Shown one piece after another: positions 8,024 through 16,679 of a stretch of DNA of 64,000 nucleotides. The notes beneath the pieces are model-generated. The model was not told where the DNA came from. It made no database searches and was given only the letters and a program-made list of their open reading frames with translations. Position 1 is the stretch's first letter; every line of letters starts with the position of its first letter. A program made the translations under genes and the position numbers. Origin of the DNA: Hungatella sp. UBA3048 (GTDB lineage: Bacteria; Bacillota; Clostridia; Lachnospirales; Lachnospiraceae); the NCBI GenBank assembly GCA_002367105.1, contig DFCS01000049.1, positions 116,070-180,069 on the forward strand, in the 5' to 3' direction.

Positions 8024-8058
8024 CGCTGTTTCCAGAAACCTCCGGCCTCCGGACAATC

Positions 8059-9936
8059 CTAATATCTCATAGGGATGATTTCCAGATAATCCTTAACCGT
8101 AGCACCTGCCAGAAACATATCTATGATCTGCTTTCCTAATGGATTTAAATCATCGGTATAATATTTCATCAGCTCCTGCTTAAAGAAGTCTGTCAGGATC
8201 TTTGCTCCGTCGTCGTACCCCTGAATGCCTACTTCCTGCTGGGTTTCCGGCCTTAAGAATGCTCTTCTGATGTACTGCCCGTCAATCTTTAAGGAATCAA
8301 GGCCAAAGCCAAGAAGCGGACAGCGGGCTTCCACAAGATGCTCCGGTTTAAACTTGGCGCTGCCTCGGCGGGCAATGTACTCTCTGGCAACCCACTGGGG
8401 CATAAAGCTCACCTCATATGCACCGATATGCTGGTTGGGGATCAGGACATACCGGGTATTGGTTGAATTTAAGATCTGATCGAGCAAAAGGTTTGCCTGG
8501 GTCACCTTTTTACCGGTTGCAAAAGGCCAGTAGGATCCGACTCCTTCACTGGTCATTTCCAGGGAATCGATGATACTTGGATTATTGAATCCTCTTGGGG
8601 CAACAAGACGCCATAACCAGGCCAGTGCCGGAGGCAGTATGTGGAGAATTCCCAGAATTCCGTATGTCGGGTTTTCCTTCGTACATGCCGGAGTCCGCAC
8701 GCCAAAGCTTCTCACGTCTACTTCCACAGGTGTATCAATGGCTTTGGGAACCAGTCTTCTTGGCAAAACAACACGGGGGTTGGGACAGGGCTTTCCGTTT
8801 TGATCCAGGGTATGTTCCCAAACCAGACAGGTGGCACCAGGTACTGCCTGCATGTTTAAGAAGATAAGGGGCTCTTCCGGCTGAATCAGTATTTTCTCAT
8901 ATTGGGGAGAGGAACCATAACACTTGATGTTATCCAGACGCAGGAACCATGCGGATTCCGCATCCTTGACCACCAGTTTTTTGCTGTCATTCTGCATCTT
9001 GGGGTGGCATAATGCCATGTCATCAGTCACCGGTATCAGATCACAGGTTTCACTTAATACCAGATAGTTCTTTTCACCTGTAACTGTATTTCTCCCTAAT
9101 ATTGCTCTGCCATCCATTTCCTTGTGAATGTCTTCGATCATTTCACTTTTTCCGCCGCCGGAAGCACCTTCGTGCATGATGACGATCTCATTGTCATAAG
9201 GAGTGATTACTTTTACCGTTGATGCATGTGCCGTTACCCAGCCTTCTTCTTCTCCAATATTGAGAAGAACTCCGTAGATGCCCTTTTTGGCGCTTGGGCC
9301 GGGATATAAATTATAGGAATAAACTTCATGAATTTTATCCAGACGGTTATGAACCACGATCTGCTTACCGTCAAAATGGGTATGCCGAAACGGAGGAGCC
9401 AGAAATACAACCGCTCTTGGATTAAAGTCAGAAGAAATCTCATCAATATTTAAAAATCCCTGCAAATCTGCAAGTCCGGCTGCAAAAAAACCGGCGTTTA
9501 AAGGGGCGATTAAGATTGAATCATATCCATACTCAAGTCCGCCTGACTTAAACGGGAAAAAAATCAGCTCCTGCTTTTTCAGCCAGTTAAAGGTTTCCGT
9601 TCTCAGGGTTTCAAAATCAGACTGATAAACCTCCTCATATCTGGGTTTATCCGTTGGTTTATTATCCGCAATTAACAGACAGTCAGGATCACGTCTTCTC
9701 ATGTAATCGTCTGTATAATTGACTACGACTCCGTTTTTACACTTCGTAGCAGTGGCTTCCAATACCATGCCTTTTCCTTCCACTTCATATTCAATGTAAA
9801 ACTCGGTATTTTCAGAATTCCCCATTGCCAGGGTCAGCAAATCTTTCCTGGTCTTTGGAATAACGACACCTTTTGACTCAGCCAATATATCCGTTACATA
9901 CTCGGGTAAATTCATATCACGTAAACATTCCAGCAT
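8059..9936 (-). CDS. DUF4914 family protein with P-loop, PEPCK-like nucleotide site
   Basis: 625 residues, the usual length of the DUF4914 family, which has no assigned function that I know of. A clear P-loop, HEGASGGGKSEM, lies at about residues 255-266, preceded by VKVITPYDNEIVIM; this resembles the ATP site of phosphoenolpyruvate carboxykinase and HPr kinase. No membrane helix or signal peptide is seen, so it should be cytosolic. The start at MLECLRDMN is chosen because GGAGG lies five bases before it; an upstream in-frame ATG lacks a site. It ends 35 bases before the gntR operator with no terminator between, so read-through into gntR is possible. Kinase or ligase activity is inference only. 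Confidence 0.8.
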   Translation of the reverse strand: MLECLRDMNLPEYVTDILAESKGVVIPKTRKDLLTLAMGNSENTEFYIEYEVEGKGMVLEATATKCKNGVVVNYTDDYMRRRDPDCLLIADNKPTDKPRYEEVYQSDFETLRTETFNWLKKQELIFFPFKSGGLEYGYDSILIAPLNAGFFAAGLADLQGFLNIDEISSDFNPRAVVFLAPPFRHTHFDGKQIVVHNRLDKIHEVYSYNLYPGPSAKKGIYGVLLNIGEEEGWVTAHASTVKVITPYDNEIVIMHEGASGGGKSEMIEDIHKEMDGRAILGRNTVTGEKNYLVLSETCDLIPVTDDMALCHPKMQNDSKKLVVKDAESAWFLRLDNIKCYGSSPQYEKILIQPEEPLIFLNMQAVPGATCLVWEHTLDQNGKPCPNPRVVLPRRLVPKAIDTPVEVDVRSFGVRTPACTKENPTYGILGILHILPPALAWLWRLVAPRGFNNPSIIDSLEMTSEGVGSYWPFATGKKVTQANLLLDQILNSTNTRYVLIPNQHIGAYEVSFMPQWVAREYIARRGSAKFKPEHLVEARCPLLGFGLDSLKIDGQYIRRAFLRPETQQEVGIQGYDDGAKILTDFFKQELMKYYTDDLNPLGKQIIDMFLAGATVKDYLEIIPMRY

Positions 9937-10205
9937 ATTTTCCTCCGTTCCTGCGCAAGCCCTTATGCACATTTAAAGTTCGCGCCAAACATGGGGCAGG
10001 CGCAAACCATGTGGTTATAATGATCATCTTCAACCTTTGTTTCCCAATTTTATTAAGTATTACATAGTTTCTATTTTAATATTCCAGACAGGTGATTGTT
10101 CTGCCATTTTTCCAAATGCCCTTTACAAAATCCTCCCGAATACCTTCTTCTCGTTGTTAAAGTATTCTCCTATTCATTCATCGCCTCCCTCCTTCGATAT
10201 ATATA

Positions 10206-10236
10206 AAGCCGATATCCAGTTCATGGATATCGGCTT
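10206..10236. terminator. Hairpin between DUF2294 and DUF4914 genes
   Basis: Perfect 12-base stem AAGCCGATATCC / GGATATCGGCTT with a 7-base loop, 45 bases past the DUF2294 stop. The tail on the minus strand is TTTATATATATC, a weak T-run. The rest of 9937-10280 holds a smaller GCGC-armed inverted repeat near 9985-10015 and no gene. Confidence 0.55.
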
Positions 10237-10280
10237 ACTTACAACTTAGAAATAATTCTACTTTGTGACGTCTTCCGGTG

Positions 10281-10646
10281 TTATTTAGCTGTATATAGCT
10301 CTTCCAAATTCCTATCAACAGTAATGACAATGATCTTTTCACCTGTTTTCGTGCTGATATCCGAGTGAGTGCTGATAATAGACACATCCATAACATCGGT
10401 TAATATTTTTTCCAGGTATTCCCTACCGCCCTCGAACAGGGAAGTCCGGACTTTCTTAAGCAGCTCAATACCCTGTGCGCTTTCCGTCAGTTTCTTCTCT
10501 GAAGGGCTTAAGAATCCAATTAACCTGACTATGATCATATCATTTAATACATAGGTACGGATCGTCTTTGGACCCCTCCCCATATATTCAACTTCAAATT
10601 TACTGACAACTTCACTGATTTTAGCTTCCAGCTGACCTTTTGTCAT
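10281..10646 (-). CDS. DUF2294 (MpsC-like) family protein
   Basis: 121 residues, single domain. The sequence MTKGQLEAKISEVVSKFEVE then YMGRGPKTIRTYVLNDMIIV is the hallmark opening of the DUF2294 family, and the end FEGGREYLEKILTDVMDVSI fits as well. A family member has been named MpsC for a proposed role in a sodium-linked membrane potential system, but biochemical function is unsettled. No membrane segment is seen. AGGTGATG precedes the ATG. It is monocistronic, flanked by a hairpin and by the divergent MFS exporter leader. Family firm, function unknown. Confidence 0.82.
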   Translation of the reverse strand: MTKGQLEAKISEVVSKFEVEYMGRGPKTIRTYVLNDMIIVRLIGFLSPSEKKLTESAQGIELLKKVRTSLFEGGREYLEKILTDVMDVSIISTHSDISTKTGEKIIVITVDRNLEELYTAK

Positions 10647-10822
10647 ATTACATCACCTGTCAGATACAATATCATGAAAACCTGGGCCTGTCAATGATTT
10701 TTTAACCTCATCAGGTACGCCCTTTGCTTCATTGCCGGAAAGGCAGCGGCAGCAGCTATGCCCAGCAACATTTTTATTATGGATTTTTGATATTATTTAT
10801 GATAGAATATAAAAAATCACTT

Positions 10823-11004
10823 CCCGGTCATTTTGATTCTAAACGTAAACCGGGATATAAAGGAGAATAAAAATGCTGCTCTGTATTGGCACTGCTCCGT
10901 GCAAAGTCTGAAACGGACGAAACTGCACGGAGTAGATGGAATTCGTCTGTTAGGCTTTGCACTTTCAATTAATCAAAAAGATTTTATGAAAAAGGAGCAA
11001 AGTC
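10823..11004 (+). promoter_or_regulatory. Leader-peptide attenuator of the MFS exporter gene
   Basis: The 5' region contains a hairpin CCCGGT/ACCGGG (10823-10854), then a 12-residue leader ORF, then competing pairings. Arm 1 CTCCGTGCA (10895-10903) pairs with TGCACGGAG (10924-10932). Alternatively GTGCAAAG (10899-10906) plus ACGGACGAA (10913-10921) pairs with TTCGTCTGT (10942-10950) plus CTTTGCAC (10955-10962), a 17-bp interrupted stem. CTTTGC can also pair with GCAAAG at 10997-11002, which overlaps the exporter's ribosome site. This is the architecture of ribosome-stalling (erm/mef-like) antibiotic-resistance attenuators; no U-run is seen, so control is probably translational. Confidence 0.7.
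10873..10911 (+). CDS. Leader peptide of the MFS exporter (12 residues)
   Basis: ATG follows AAGGAG by seven bases and encodes MLLCIGTAPCKV then TGA. The second half of the ORF is the 5' arm of the two alternative stems, so a ribosome paused on it would change which stem can form. The strong ribosome site, the short length and the overlap with the hairpin arm support translation. It matches no leader peptide I can name. Confidence 0.65.
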   Translation: MLLCIGTAPCKV

Positions 11005-12309
11005 ATGTTAATAAATTTAAAATCAAACATAAGGGAACTTCGTAATTTCCTGATATTATGGATTACACAGTCATTTTCGGCTCTGGGCAGTGCGATGACA
11101 AACTTCGCGCTGGTGATCTGGTCTTATCAACAACAGGGGTCGGCTCTCACCACCTCGTTATTGGCCATCTGTTCCTATGCACCCTATGTCCTTTTGAGCA
11201 TTTTTGCAGGTGCACTGAGTGACCGTTGGAACAAAAAGGCTACGATGCTGCTCAGTGACAGCTTTGCGGCATTATGTACTGTTTCGGTGCTTATTCTGAT
11301 GACAACTGGTAAACTCCAGATTTGGCATCTGTATTTGATCAACACCTTGAATGGATTGATGAACACAGTGCAGCAGCCGGCGTCGGATGTATCCATCAGC
11401 CTGTTGGCCCCGCAAAAGCATTACCAGAAGGTCAGCGGGATGCGTTCCTTATCCAACTCGTTGGTTACCGTACTGACACCTATGCTGGCAACCGCCCTGC
11501 TTTCTTTTGGAAGCATCCGTCTTGTCATCCTGTTCGACTTAACTACATTTACCATAGCGTTCCTATCGCTGTTATGCTTTGTCAAAATCCCGCAGATCAC
11601 AGAAGGTCGCGGCTTTAAGAAAGAAACGGTATTGCAGTCTGCCAGAAGCGGCTTGCGGTATCTTAAAGATAACCGGGGAATTCTGGATCTGATTCTGTTT
11701 TTGGCTGTTATCAATTTTACTGCTTCCATCTTCAATGCCGCCCTGCCTGCTATGATGCTATCACGTGTCGGCGGCGGAGAACTTGCCCTTGGCATGGTCA
11801 ACACTGTTACAGGAATTGCAACCATGGTTGGAAGCATTTTGGTTTCTATCCTGCCTCCGCCCAAAAGCCGGGTTCGGGTGATATGTAATTGTCTGCTTTT
11901 TTCCATGGGTACTGAGAACTTTATCCTTGCTTTTGGCAGGAGTACTCCTGTATGGTGTTTTGGCGCAATCCTTGGCTGGATATTTATTCCAGTTATGGGC
12001 GCCAACATGGATGTCCTTTTCCGTACGAAAATCCCTATTGAAATGCAGGGCCGTGTCTATTCAGCAAGGAATACTTTGCAATTTTTCACTATTCCCCTGG
12101 GTTATCTAAGCGGCGGTTTTTTGGTTGACCGGGTATTTGAACCGTTTATGGCAGGACAGCCGGCGGTTAGTGTGTGGACCGTACTGTTCGGAACAGGAAA
12201 AGGCTCTGGTGCTGCTTTGCTGTTTTTTGTTATCGGGATTTTGGGAGCATTATCATGTCTTCCATTTAGAGCGGACAAAAATATCTGGGAACTGGAAAAG
12301 ATAAACTAA
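11005..12309 (+). CDS. MFS transporter, probable drug/macrolide-type exporter
   Basis: 434 residues with about 12 hydrophobic segments. The early region WITQSFSALGSAMTNFALVI and the loop GALSDRWNKKATM, the MFS loop 2-3 signature (G-x3-D-R-x-x-K/R), match the Mef/MFS_3 group of exporters. A second-half mirror motif appears at PIEMQGRVYSARNTLQF. Start ATG follows AAGGAG; a longer overlapping ORF from 10833 is in another frame and is the leader region. The antibiotic-type attenuator upstream suggests induction by a ribosome-targeting compound, which is the best clue to the substrate. Transporter class firm, substrate inferred. Confidence 0.85.
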   Translation: MLINLKSNIRELRNFLILWITQSFSALGSAMTNFALVIWSYQQQGSALTTSLLAICSYAPYVLLSIFAGALSDRWNKKATMLLSDSFAALCTVSVLILMTTGKLQIWHLYLINTLNGLMNTVQQPASDVSISLLAPQKHYQKVSGMRSLSNSLVTVLTPMLATALLSFGSIRLVILFDLTTFTIAFLSLLCFVKIPQITEGRGFKKETVLQSARSGLRYLKDNRGILDLILFLAVINFTASIFNAALPAMMLSRVGGGELALGMVNTVTGIATMVGSILVSILPPPKSRVRVICNCLLFSMGTENFILAFGRSTPVWCFGAILGWIFIPVMGANMDVLFRTKIPIEMQGRVYSARNTLQFFTIPLGYLSGGFLVDRVFEPFMAGQPAVSVWTVLFGTGKGSGAALLFFVIGILGALSCLPFRADKNIWELEKIN

Positions 12310-12340
12310 AATCGTATTCATAACGGAACTTTATAAAAGA

Positions 12341-12370
12341 GGCTGGCAAGTGTTTTGACACTTGCCAGCC
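12341..12370. terminator. Bidirectional terminator after the MFS gene
   Basis: Perfect 12-base stem GGCTGGCAAGTG / CACTTGCCAGCC with a six-base loop. It lies between the convergent MFS and 12404-13219 genes; the minus-strand tail is TCTTTTATAA. Confidence 0.85.
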
Positions 12371-12403
12371 TTACATCCGCCCATTCATTCTCATCTAATG
12401 TAA

Positions 12404-13219
12404 TCACGAGGACACCGTTTCGAGGAATCTCCATCGCATTCCCAGCGACTTTATCCAAGTTCCGCTGTAAGTCTCGGGGATTTCATCCAGAACGCTGTCA
12501 TAAAAATATACTTCATAATCCTTCACAAAAATGGAAGCGTCAAATAAATCCGCCAAATAATTTTCTCCCGGAGGAACAAGCTGAAGCAGCCGTGGAGCTT
12601 CAAATACCACTTCTATGCTTTCGGACCAGTCGCTGTCAAACAGAAACTGTATTTTTTTGTCATAGGAAAAAGTCAGATGCATCCCATCTTCATCTACATA
12701 GTCTCCGCTCAGGTAGTGAATCTCTTTGATGACAGAGTCATGAAAACCTGCGAATTTTTCCATCAGCATATCTATATCGGTCTCATTTTCAATGTAATTC
12801 CAGCCTGTAAGCTTTGTCTGTATTTCCCCTGTATCATCAGTGTAATCTTGAATTGTTTTATCGTGAAGCAGCTGAATTAGTTTGTCACTGTCTTCCCATA
12901 TAAAACGGTATCCGCTATACAGCGATATCCGAGGCAGAGAGAATTGCTGCTCCAGGATCTGATTGAATTCTTCCAGTTCCCCTTCCGTCTTGTAAATCCA
13001 CTCTGCCTGACGGGGTGGTTCATTGCAGTCAATGCATTCAACGTTTACCGGGTAAGGAAACTGCGCTGAAGAAAAATCCAGATAGTCAACCAGATGGAAT
13101 TTCCATTCCCCAGCTTCATGCCTTCTGACTATGTATTTATCCCCTCCGGAATTTACGATTCCATAAACTTCAGAGACATAGAATGTGCGATCACTTTTAT
13201 CATATATCCTTGCTCTCAT
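12404..13219 (-). CDS. Hypothetical protein, unrecognised
   Basis: 271 residues, acidic and rich in Tyr/Trp/Asp, with no signal peptide or membrane helix. Two parts can be told apart: an N-terminal ~140 residues ending near WEDSDKLIQLLHDKTI, and a C-terminal part starting FAGFHDSVIKEIHYLSGDYV, followed by beta-rich sequence. The FHDS-I-E pattern recurs in several small uncharacterised Firmicutes domains, some found near polymorphic toxins as immunity proteins; I cannot name the family. The ribosome site is weak (AAAGG). Upstream lies a symmetric inverted repeat at 13312-13349. It sits alone between converging transcription units. Confidence 0.6.
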   Translation of the reverse strand: MRARIYDKSDRTFYVSEVYGIVNSGGDKYIVRRHEAGEWKFHLVDYLDFSSAQFPYPVNVECIDCNEPPRQAEWIYKTEGELEEFNQILEQQFSLPRISLYSGYRFIWEDSDKLIQLLHDKTIQDYTDDTGEIQTKLTGWNYIENETDIDMLMEKFAGFHDSVIKEIHYLSGDYVDEDGMHLTFSYDKKIQFLFDSDWSESIEVVFEAPRLLQLVPPGENYLADLFDASIFVKDYEVYFYDSVLDEIPETYSGTWIKSLGMRWRFLETVSS

Positions 13220-13311
13220 AATACGTTGCCTTTCTGCGTCTACGAATAAGCCAAAAATCCTGCCTTTTCTTCATCCTCTCCAGATATCTTAACACACTCC
13301 TTAAATAAAAC

Positions 13312-13349
13312 AAAGTGCACAAGTTATATTTAATTAACTTACACACTTT
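13312..13349. promoter_or_regulatory. Two-part inverted repeat, operator-like
   Basis: AAAGTG-cac-AAGTTA (13312-13326) is mirrored by TAACTT-aca-CACTTT (13335-13349) around an 8-base AT centre. Spacing is exactly symmetric. It lies between the divergent genes at 12404-13219 and 13473-14306 and could serve either. Confidence 0.4.
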
Positions 13350-13472
13350 ACCCGCCTCATATTAATAATAGTTAAAATTTTCTTCAATATATGGTAAGAT
13401 ATCTATAAGAAAAGAATGTTTACTAATTTTGAATAACAGGAATTTAATTAATAATTCTAAGGCGGTGATCTT

Positions 13473-14306
13473 GTGACGAAGAATAGAGCAGATCGTAAAT
13501 ATGACGATTTGAGAAAAAACCTGAAAATTGATTGTAAAAAATGCAGCGGCTTATGCTGTGTTGCTTTGTACTGTACAAAAACAGATGGTTTTCCTGCCAA
13601 TAAAGAAGCTGGGACACCATGCAAACATCTTAATTCAGATTTTAGCTGCAAAATCCACTCCAGACTGGCTGATAATAATTACAAGGGTTGTTTGGCCTAT
13701 GACTGTTTCGGAGCGGGGCAAAGAACGACTCAACTATATTTACCAGATGGAACATGGGAAACAAATTCTGAACAGAAAGATAAACTCTTTCAGGTATTTA
13801 TGATTGTATATCAGTTACATCAGATGTTATGGTACCTGGTTGAGGCATTTACTTTGACATCAAATGAACTTCTAAGATCAACGATTGATTCGCTTATCTC
13901 TGAAAATGAACAAATGTTACAGCAGCCCATGGATCATATTGCAATGCTGGGTCTCCCGGAATACAGATCAAACGTGAATAACGTATTAAAACAGATAAGC
14001 ACCGGTATTTCAGCAAATGATACATCAAGTCAAATTAACGGTTTAAACTATTTGGGGAAAAATTTCAAGAAAGCAAATCTTGACAGAAAGAATTTCAGTA
14101 TGTCATTAATGATCGCTGCAAACTTTTCAGGATGCAGCTTAAAGAATACGAACTTTTTAGGTGCTGACCTCCGGGACGCAAACATAAAAAATGCAGATTT
14201 GAGTAAAAGCATTTTTTTAACACAAATGCAGATTAATTCCGCAATCGGAAATTCGAATACAAAAATTCCCATAAATTTGACCCGTCCGGCAACATGGGAA
14301 AAATGA
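13473..14306 (+). CDS. Pentapeptide-repeat protein with N-terminal cysteine cluster
   Basis: 277 residues. Start is GTG, fixed by AAGGCGGTGATC, nearly a full anti-16S complement. Residues ~18-90 carry a YkgJ-like cysteine cluster: CKKCSGLCC, then CKHL, SCKIHSRL and GCLAYDCFGAGQ. A helical middle follows (FQVFMIVYQLHQMLWYLVEA). From ~190 come A(N/D)L-x-x type pentapeptides (KNFKKANLDRKNFSMSL, then FSGCSLKNTNFLGADLRDAN), forming a short right-handed beta helix. The same domain order is known in other Firmicutes and Actinobacteria proteins of unknown role. The cysteine cluster may bind zinc or an Fe-S centre; that is inference. Confidence 0.82.
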   Translation: MTKNRADRKYDDLRKNLKIDCKKCSGLCCVALYCTKTDGFPANKEAGTPCKHLNSDFSCKIHSRLADNNYKGCLAYDCFGAGQRTTQLYLPDGTWETNSEQKDKLFQVFMIVYQLHQMLWYLVEAFTLTSNELLRSTIDSLISENEQMLQQPMDHIAMLGLPEYRSNVNNVLKQISTGISANDTSSQINGLNYLGKNFKKANLDRKNFSMSLMIAANFSGCSLKNTNFLGADLRDANIKNADLSKSIFLTQMQINSAIGNSNTKIPINLTRPATWEK

Positions 14307-14415
14307 GCCGGTTATTCCGGCATGGTTACGTGGTAAACTTATACCAGATAGCAAAAATAGTCGAGAAGTTTCTCTCACATTCAATGTAAGATAAGGTGCA
14401 TAAGGTGGTGAAAAA

Positions 14416-15285
14416 ATGGAAGAAAAAATTGAGGCGGTCCAGCGGATGCAGGATTACATTGCTGAACACCTGTCAGAAACTATCACACTGACTGCTTTAT
14501 CAAGCGTTTCCTATTATTCGCCGTGGTACTCCTATCGTCTGTTCTTGCAGCATACCAACATGACGCCGGCCGATTATATCCGGCGCCTGCGGCTCTCCAA
14601 GTCAGCGATCAAGCTGCGTGATGAATCCTGTAAAATTATAGATACTGCTTTGGAGCTTGGATTTGGCAGCGTCGACGGCTATCAGCGGGCGTTCTTCCGT
14701 GAGTTTGGGTGCAATCCCAGGGAGTATGCAAAAAGCCCCGTTCCGCTTTATCTTTTCACGCCTTATGGAGTCAAATACCGATCACTCAGAAAGGAGAAAC
14801 AGATGGAAACTGTAAAAAGTGTATTTGTGCAGGTTATCGAAAAGCCGGAACGAAAGGTGCTTATCAAAAGAGGGAGGAATGCTGCCGACTATTTTGCTTA
14901 TTGTGAGGAGGTTGGCTGTGATGTGTGGGGGCTTTTGCAAAGTATCAAATCCATGAGCGGTGAACCGGTTTGTATGTGGCTGCCCGCAAAATTAATTACT
15001 CCCGGCACCTCGGAGTATGTGCAGGGAGTCGAAGTGCCTGTGACTTATGATGGAGTTGTTCCCGATGGATTTGACGTTATTGTGCTTCCTGCCGCAAAAT
15101 ATCTAATGTTTAAAGGAGAACCCTTTGCTGAGGAGGATTACTGTAAGGCCATTGAAGATGTGCAGACAGCAATCAGTAAATACGATCCAGGTGTCATTGA
15201 CGCAAAGTGGGATTCATCAAACCCTCGCATCCAGCTTGAGCCTATCGGCACAAGAGGTTACATGGAACTTCTGCCAATCAAATGA
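14416..15285 (+). CDS. AraC-family regulator with GyrI-like effector domain
   Basis: 289 residues. Residues 1-105 hold two helix-turn-helices of the AraC/XylS type (ITLTALSSVSYYSPWYSYRL; second helix near IIDTALELGFGSVDGYQRAF, FREFGCNPREY). Residues ~130-289 form a GyrI/SoxS-effector domain starting VFVQVIEKPERKVLIKRG and ending GYMELLPIK. This domain binds amphipathic drugs in BmrR, Rob and related proteins, so it probably senses a xenobiotic. AAGGTGGTG precedes the ATG. Its target is unknown; the MFS exporter lies 2 kb upstream but has its own leader. A clear terminator follows. Confidence 0.87.
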   Translation: MEEKIEAVQRMQDYIAEHLSETITLTALSSVSYYSPWYSYRLFLQHTNMTPADYIRRLRLSKSAIKLRDESCKIIDTALELGFGSVDGYQRAFFREFGCNPREYAKSPVPLYLFTPYGVKYRSLRKEKQMETVKSVFVQVIEKPERKVLIKRGRNAADYFAYCEEVGCDVWGLLQSIKSMSGEPVCMWLPAKLITPGTSEYVQGVEVPVTYDGVVPDGFDVIVLPAAKYLMFKGEPFAEEDYCKAIEDVQTAISKYDPGVIDAKWDSSNPRIQLEPIGTRGYMELLPIK

Positions 15286-15290
15286 CAAAG

Positions 15291-15330
15291 AAGCACAGGA
15301 TGGACTAAATAAGCCGTCTTGTGCTTTTTT
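15291..15330 (+). terminator. Terminator after the AraC/GyrI gene
   Basis: Stem AAGCACAgGAtGG / CCgTCtTGTGCTT, loop of 10 bases, followed by TTTTTTA on the + strand, five bases after the stop codon. Confidence 0.85.
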
Positions 15331-15404
15331 ATCATTTGATGAGAAGCATTCAGCTAACAGCAGCGGTGTTCCCGCCCAGAAACTCTTAACTTCCCGCTTC
15401 TTCT

Positions 15405-16679
15405 TTATGCCTGATCAATTCCCTTACCAATATCCTGCCTCATATACTTATTCTCAAAAGATACCCATTCCGCCGCCTGATAGGCATTTTCTCTGGCTTC
15501 CCTTAAATCCTCTCCGATTGCCGTCACTCCCAGCACTCTTCCGCCATTGGTCACCACTGTTTTGCTGCCGTCAAACTTGCTGCCGGCATGAAAGGCAAAA
15601 TATTTCTCCTGTCCCTTAAATGCTTCCAGCCCTGTAATGGGATATCCCTTTTCATACTTCTCCGGATACCCCTCTGACGCTAATACCACGCAGACCGCCG
15701 CATTATCATCAAACTGCAGGTCTATCTGATCCAGAGTTCCGTCAATGCAAGCCTCAAAAACCTCTACAATGTCATTCTTCATCCTGGGAAGCACCACCTG
15801 TGTCTCAGGGTCACCAAACCTGGCATTGTATTCCAATACTCTGGGGCCTTTTTCCGTCAGCATCAGTCCGAAGAATATAATACCTTTAAATTCCCGGCCC
15901 TCTGCTTTCATGGCATCCACAGTCGCCTGATAGATATATTGCCTGCAAAACTTATCCACTTCTTCGGTATAAAACGGACTTGGAGAAAAAGTTCCCATTC
16001 CCCCTGTATTAAGACCCTGGTCTCCGTCTTTTGCACGCTTATGGTCCTGGGCGGATGTCATAATTTTAACCGTTTTTCCATCCACAAAGGAGAGCACCGA
16101 CACCTCCCGGCCCGTCATAAACTCTTCCGCCACGATCCTGTCTCCTGCGGAGCCAAACCGCTTATCAAGCATTAAATCCTTTACCCCGTGTTCCGCCTCT
16201 TCCTTTGTGCCGCAGATCAGGACTCCCTTGCCCAAAGCCAGGCCATCAGCTTTTAACACAATGGGCATTGGGGCTGTTTTCACATAGCTTAATGCCTCAT
16301 CAAGAGAATCAAAGACTTCATATGCCGCTGTGGGAATTCCATACTTTTTCATTAAATCCTTGGAAAATGACTTGGAACCTTCCAGCAAAGCCGCACGTTT
16401 TTGCGGGCCGAACACCCTTAGACCGGCCGCCTCAAACGCGTCCGCGGCTCCTGCAACCAGAGGATCATCCGGTCCTATGATGGTAAGATCGATTTCCTTT
16501 TCCCTGGCAAATGCCACCTGCCTGTCAAAATCCATGACTCCTATATCCACACATTCTGCAATCTCTGCAATTCCCGCGTTTCCAGGGGCGCAATATATTT
16601 TATCAACTTTAGGGCTTCCGGAGATTTTCCATGCAATGGCATGCTCACGCCCGCCTCCGCCTATGACCAAAACCTTCAT
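15405..16679 (-). CDS. purD: Phosphoribosylamine-glycine ligase (GAR synthetase)
   Basis: 424 residues, the usual length. The opening MKVLVIGGGGREHAIAWKI is the purD signature; the ATP-grasp core shows PMPIVLKADGLALGKGVLI, and the family motif FGDPETQVVLPRM appears near residue 285. It joins phosphoribosylamine and glycine with ATP in step 2 of IMP synthesis. The start is fixed by AGGAGG seven bases before; an upstream in-frame ATG would extend into purN. It overlaps the purN stop by one base (TAATG), so the two are translationally coupled. Last gene of purE-M-N-D. Confidence 0.97.
   Translation of the reverse strand: MKVLVIGGGGREHAIAWKISGSPKVDKIYCAPGNAGIAEIAECVDIGVMDFDRQVAFAREKEIDLTIIGPDDPLVAGAADAFEAAGLRVFGPQKRAALLEGSKSFSKDLMKKYGIPTAAYEVFDSLDEALSYVKTAPMPIVLKADGLALGKGVLICGTKEEAEHGVKDLMLDKRFGSAGDRIVAEEFMTGREVSVLSFVDGKTVKIMTSAQDHKRAKDGDQGLNTGGMGTFSPSPFYTEEVDKFCRQYIYQATVDAMKAEGREFKGIIFFGLMLTEKGPRVLEYNARFGDPETQVVLPRMKNDIVEVFEACIDGTLDQIDLQFDDNAAVCVVLASEGYPEKYEKGYPITGLEAFKGQEKYFAFHAGSKFDGSKTVVTNGGRVLGVTAIGEDLREARENAYQAAEWVSFENKYMRQDIGKGIDQA

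Noticed and set aside
10833..11045. 70-residue ORF over the exporter leader
   Set aside because: It runs through the hairpins and the exporter start in another frame, with no ribosome site.
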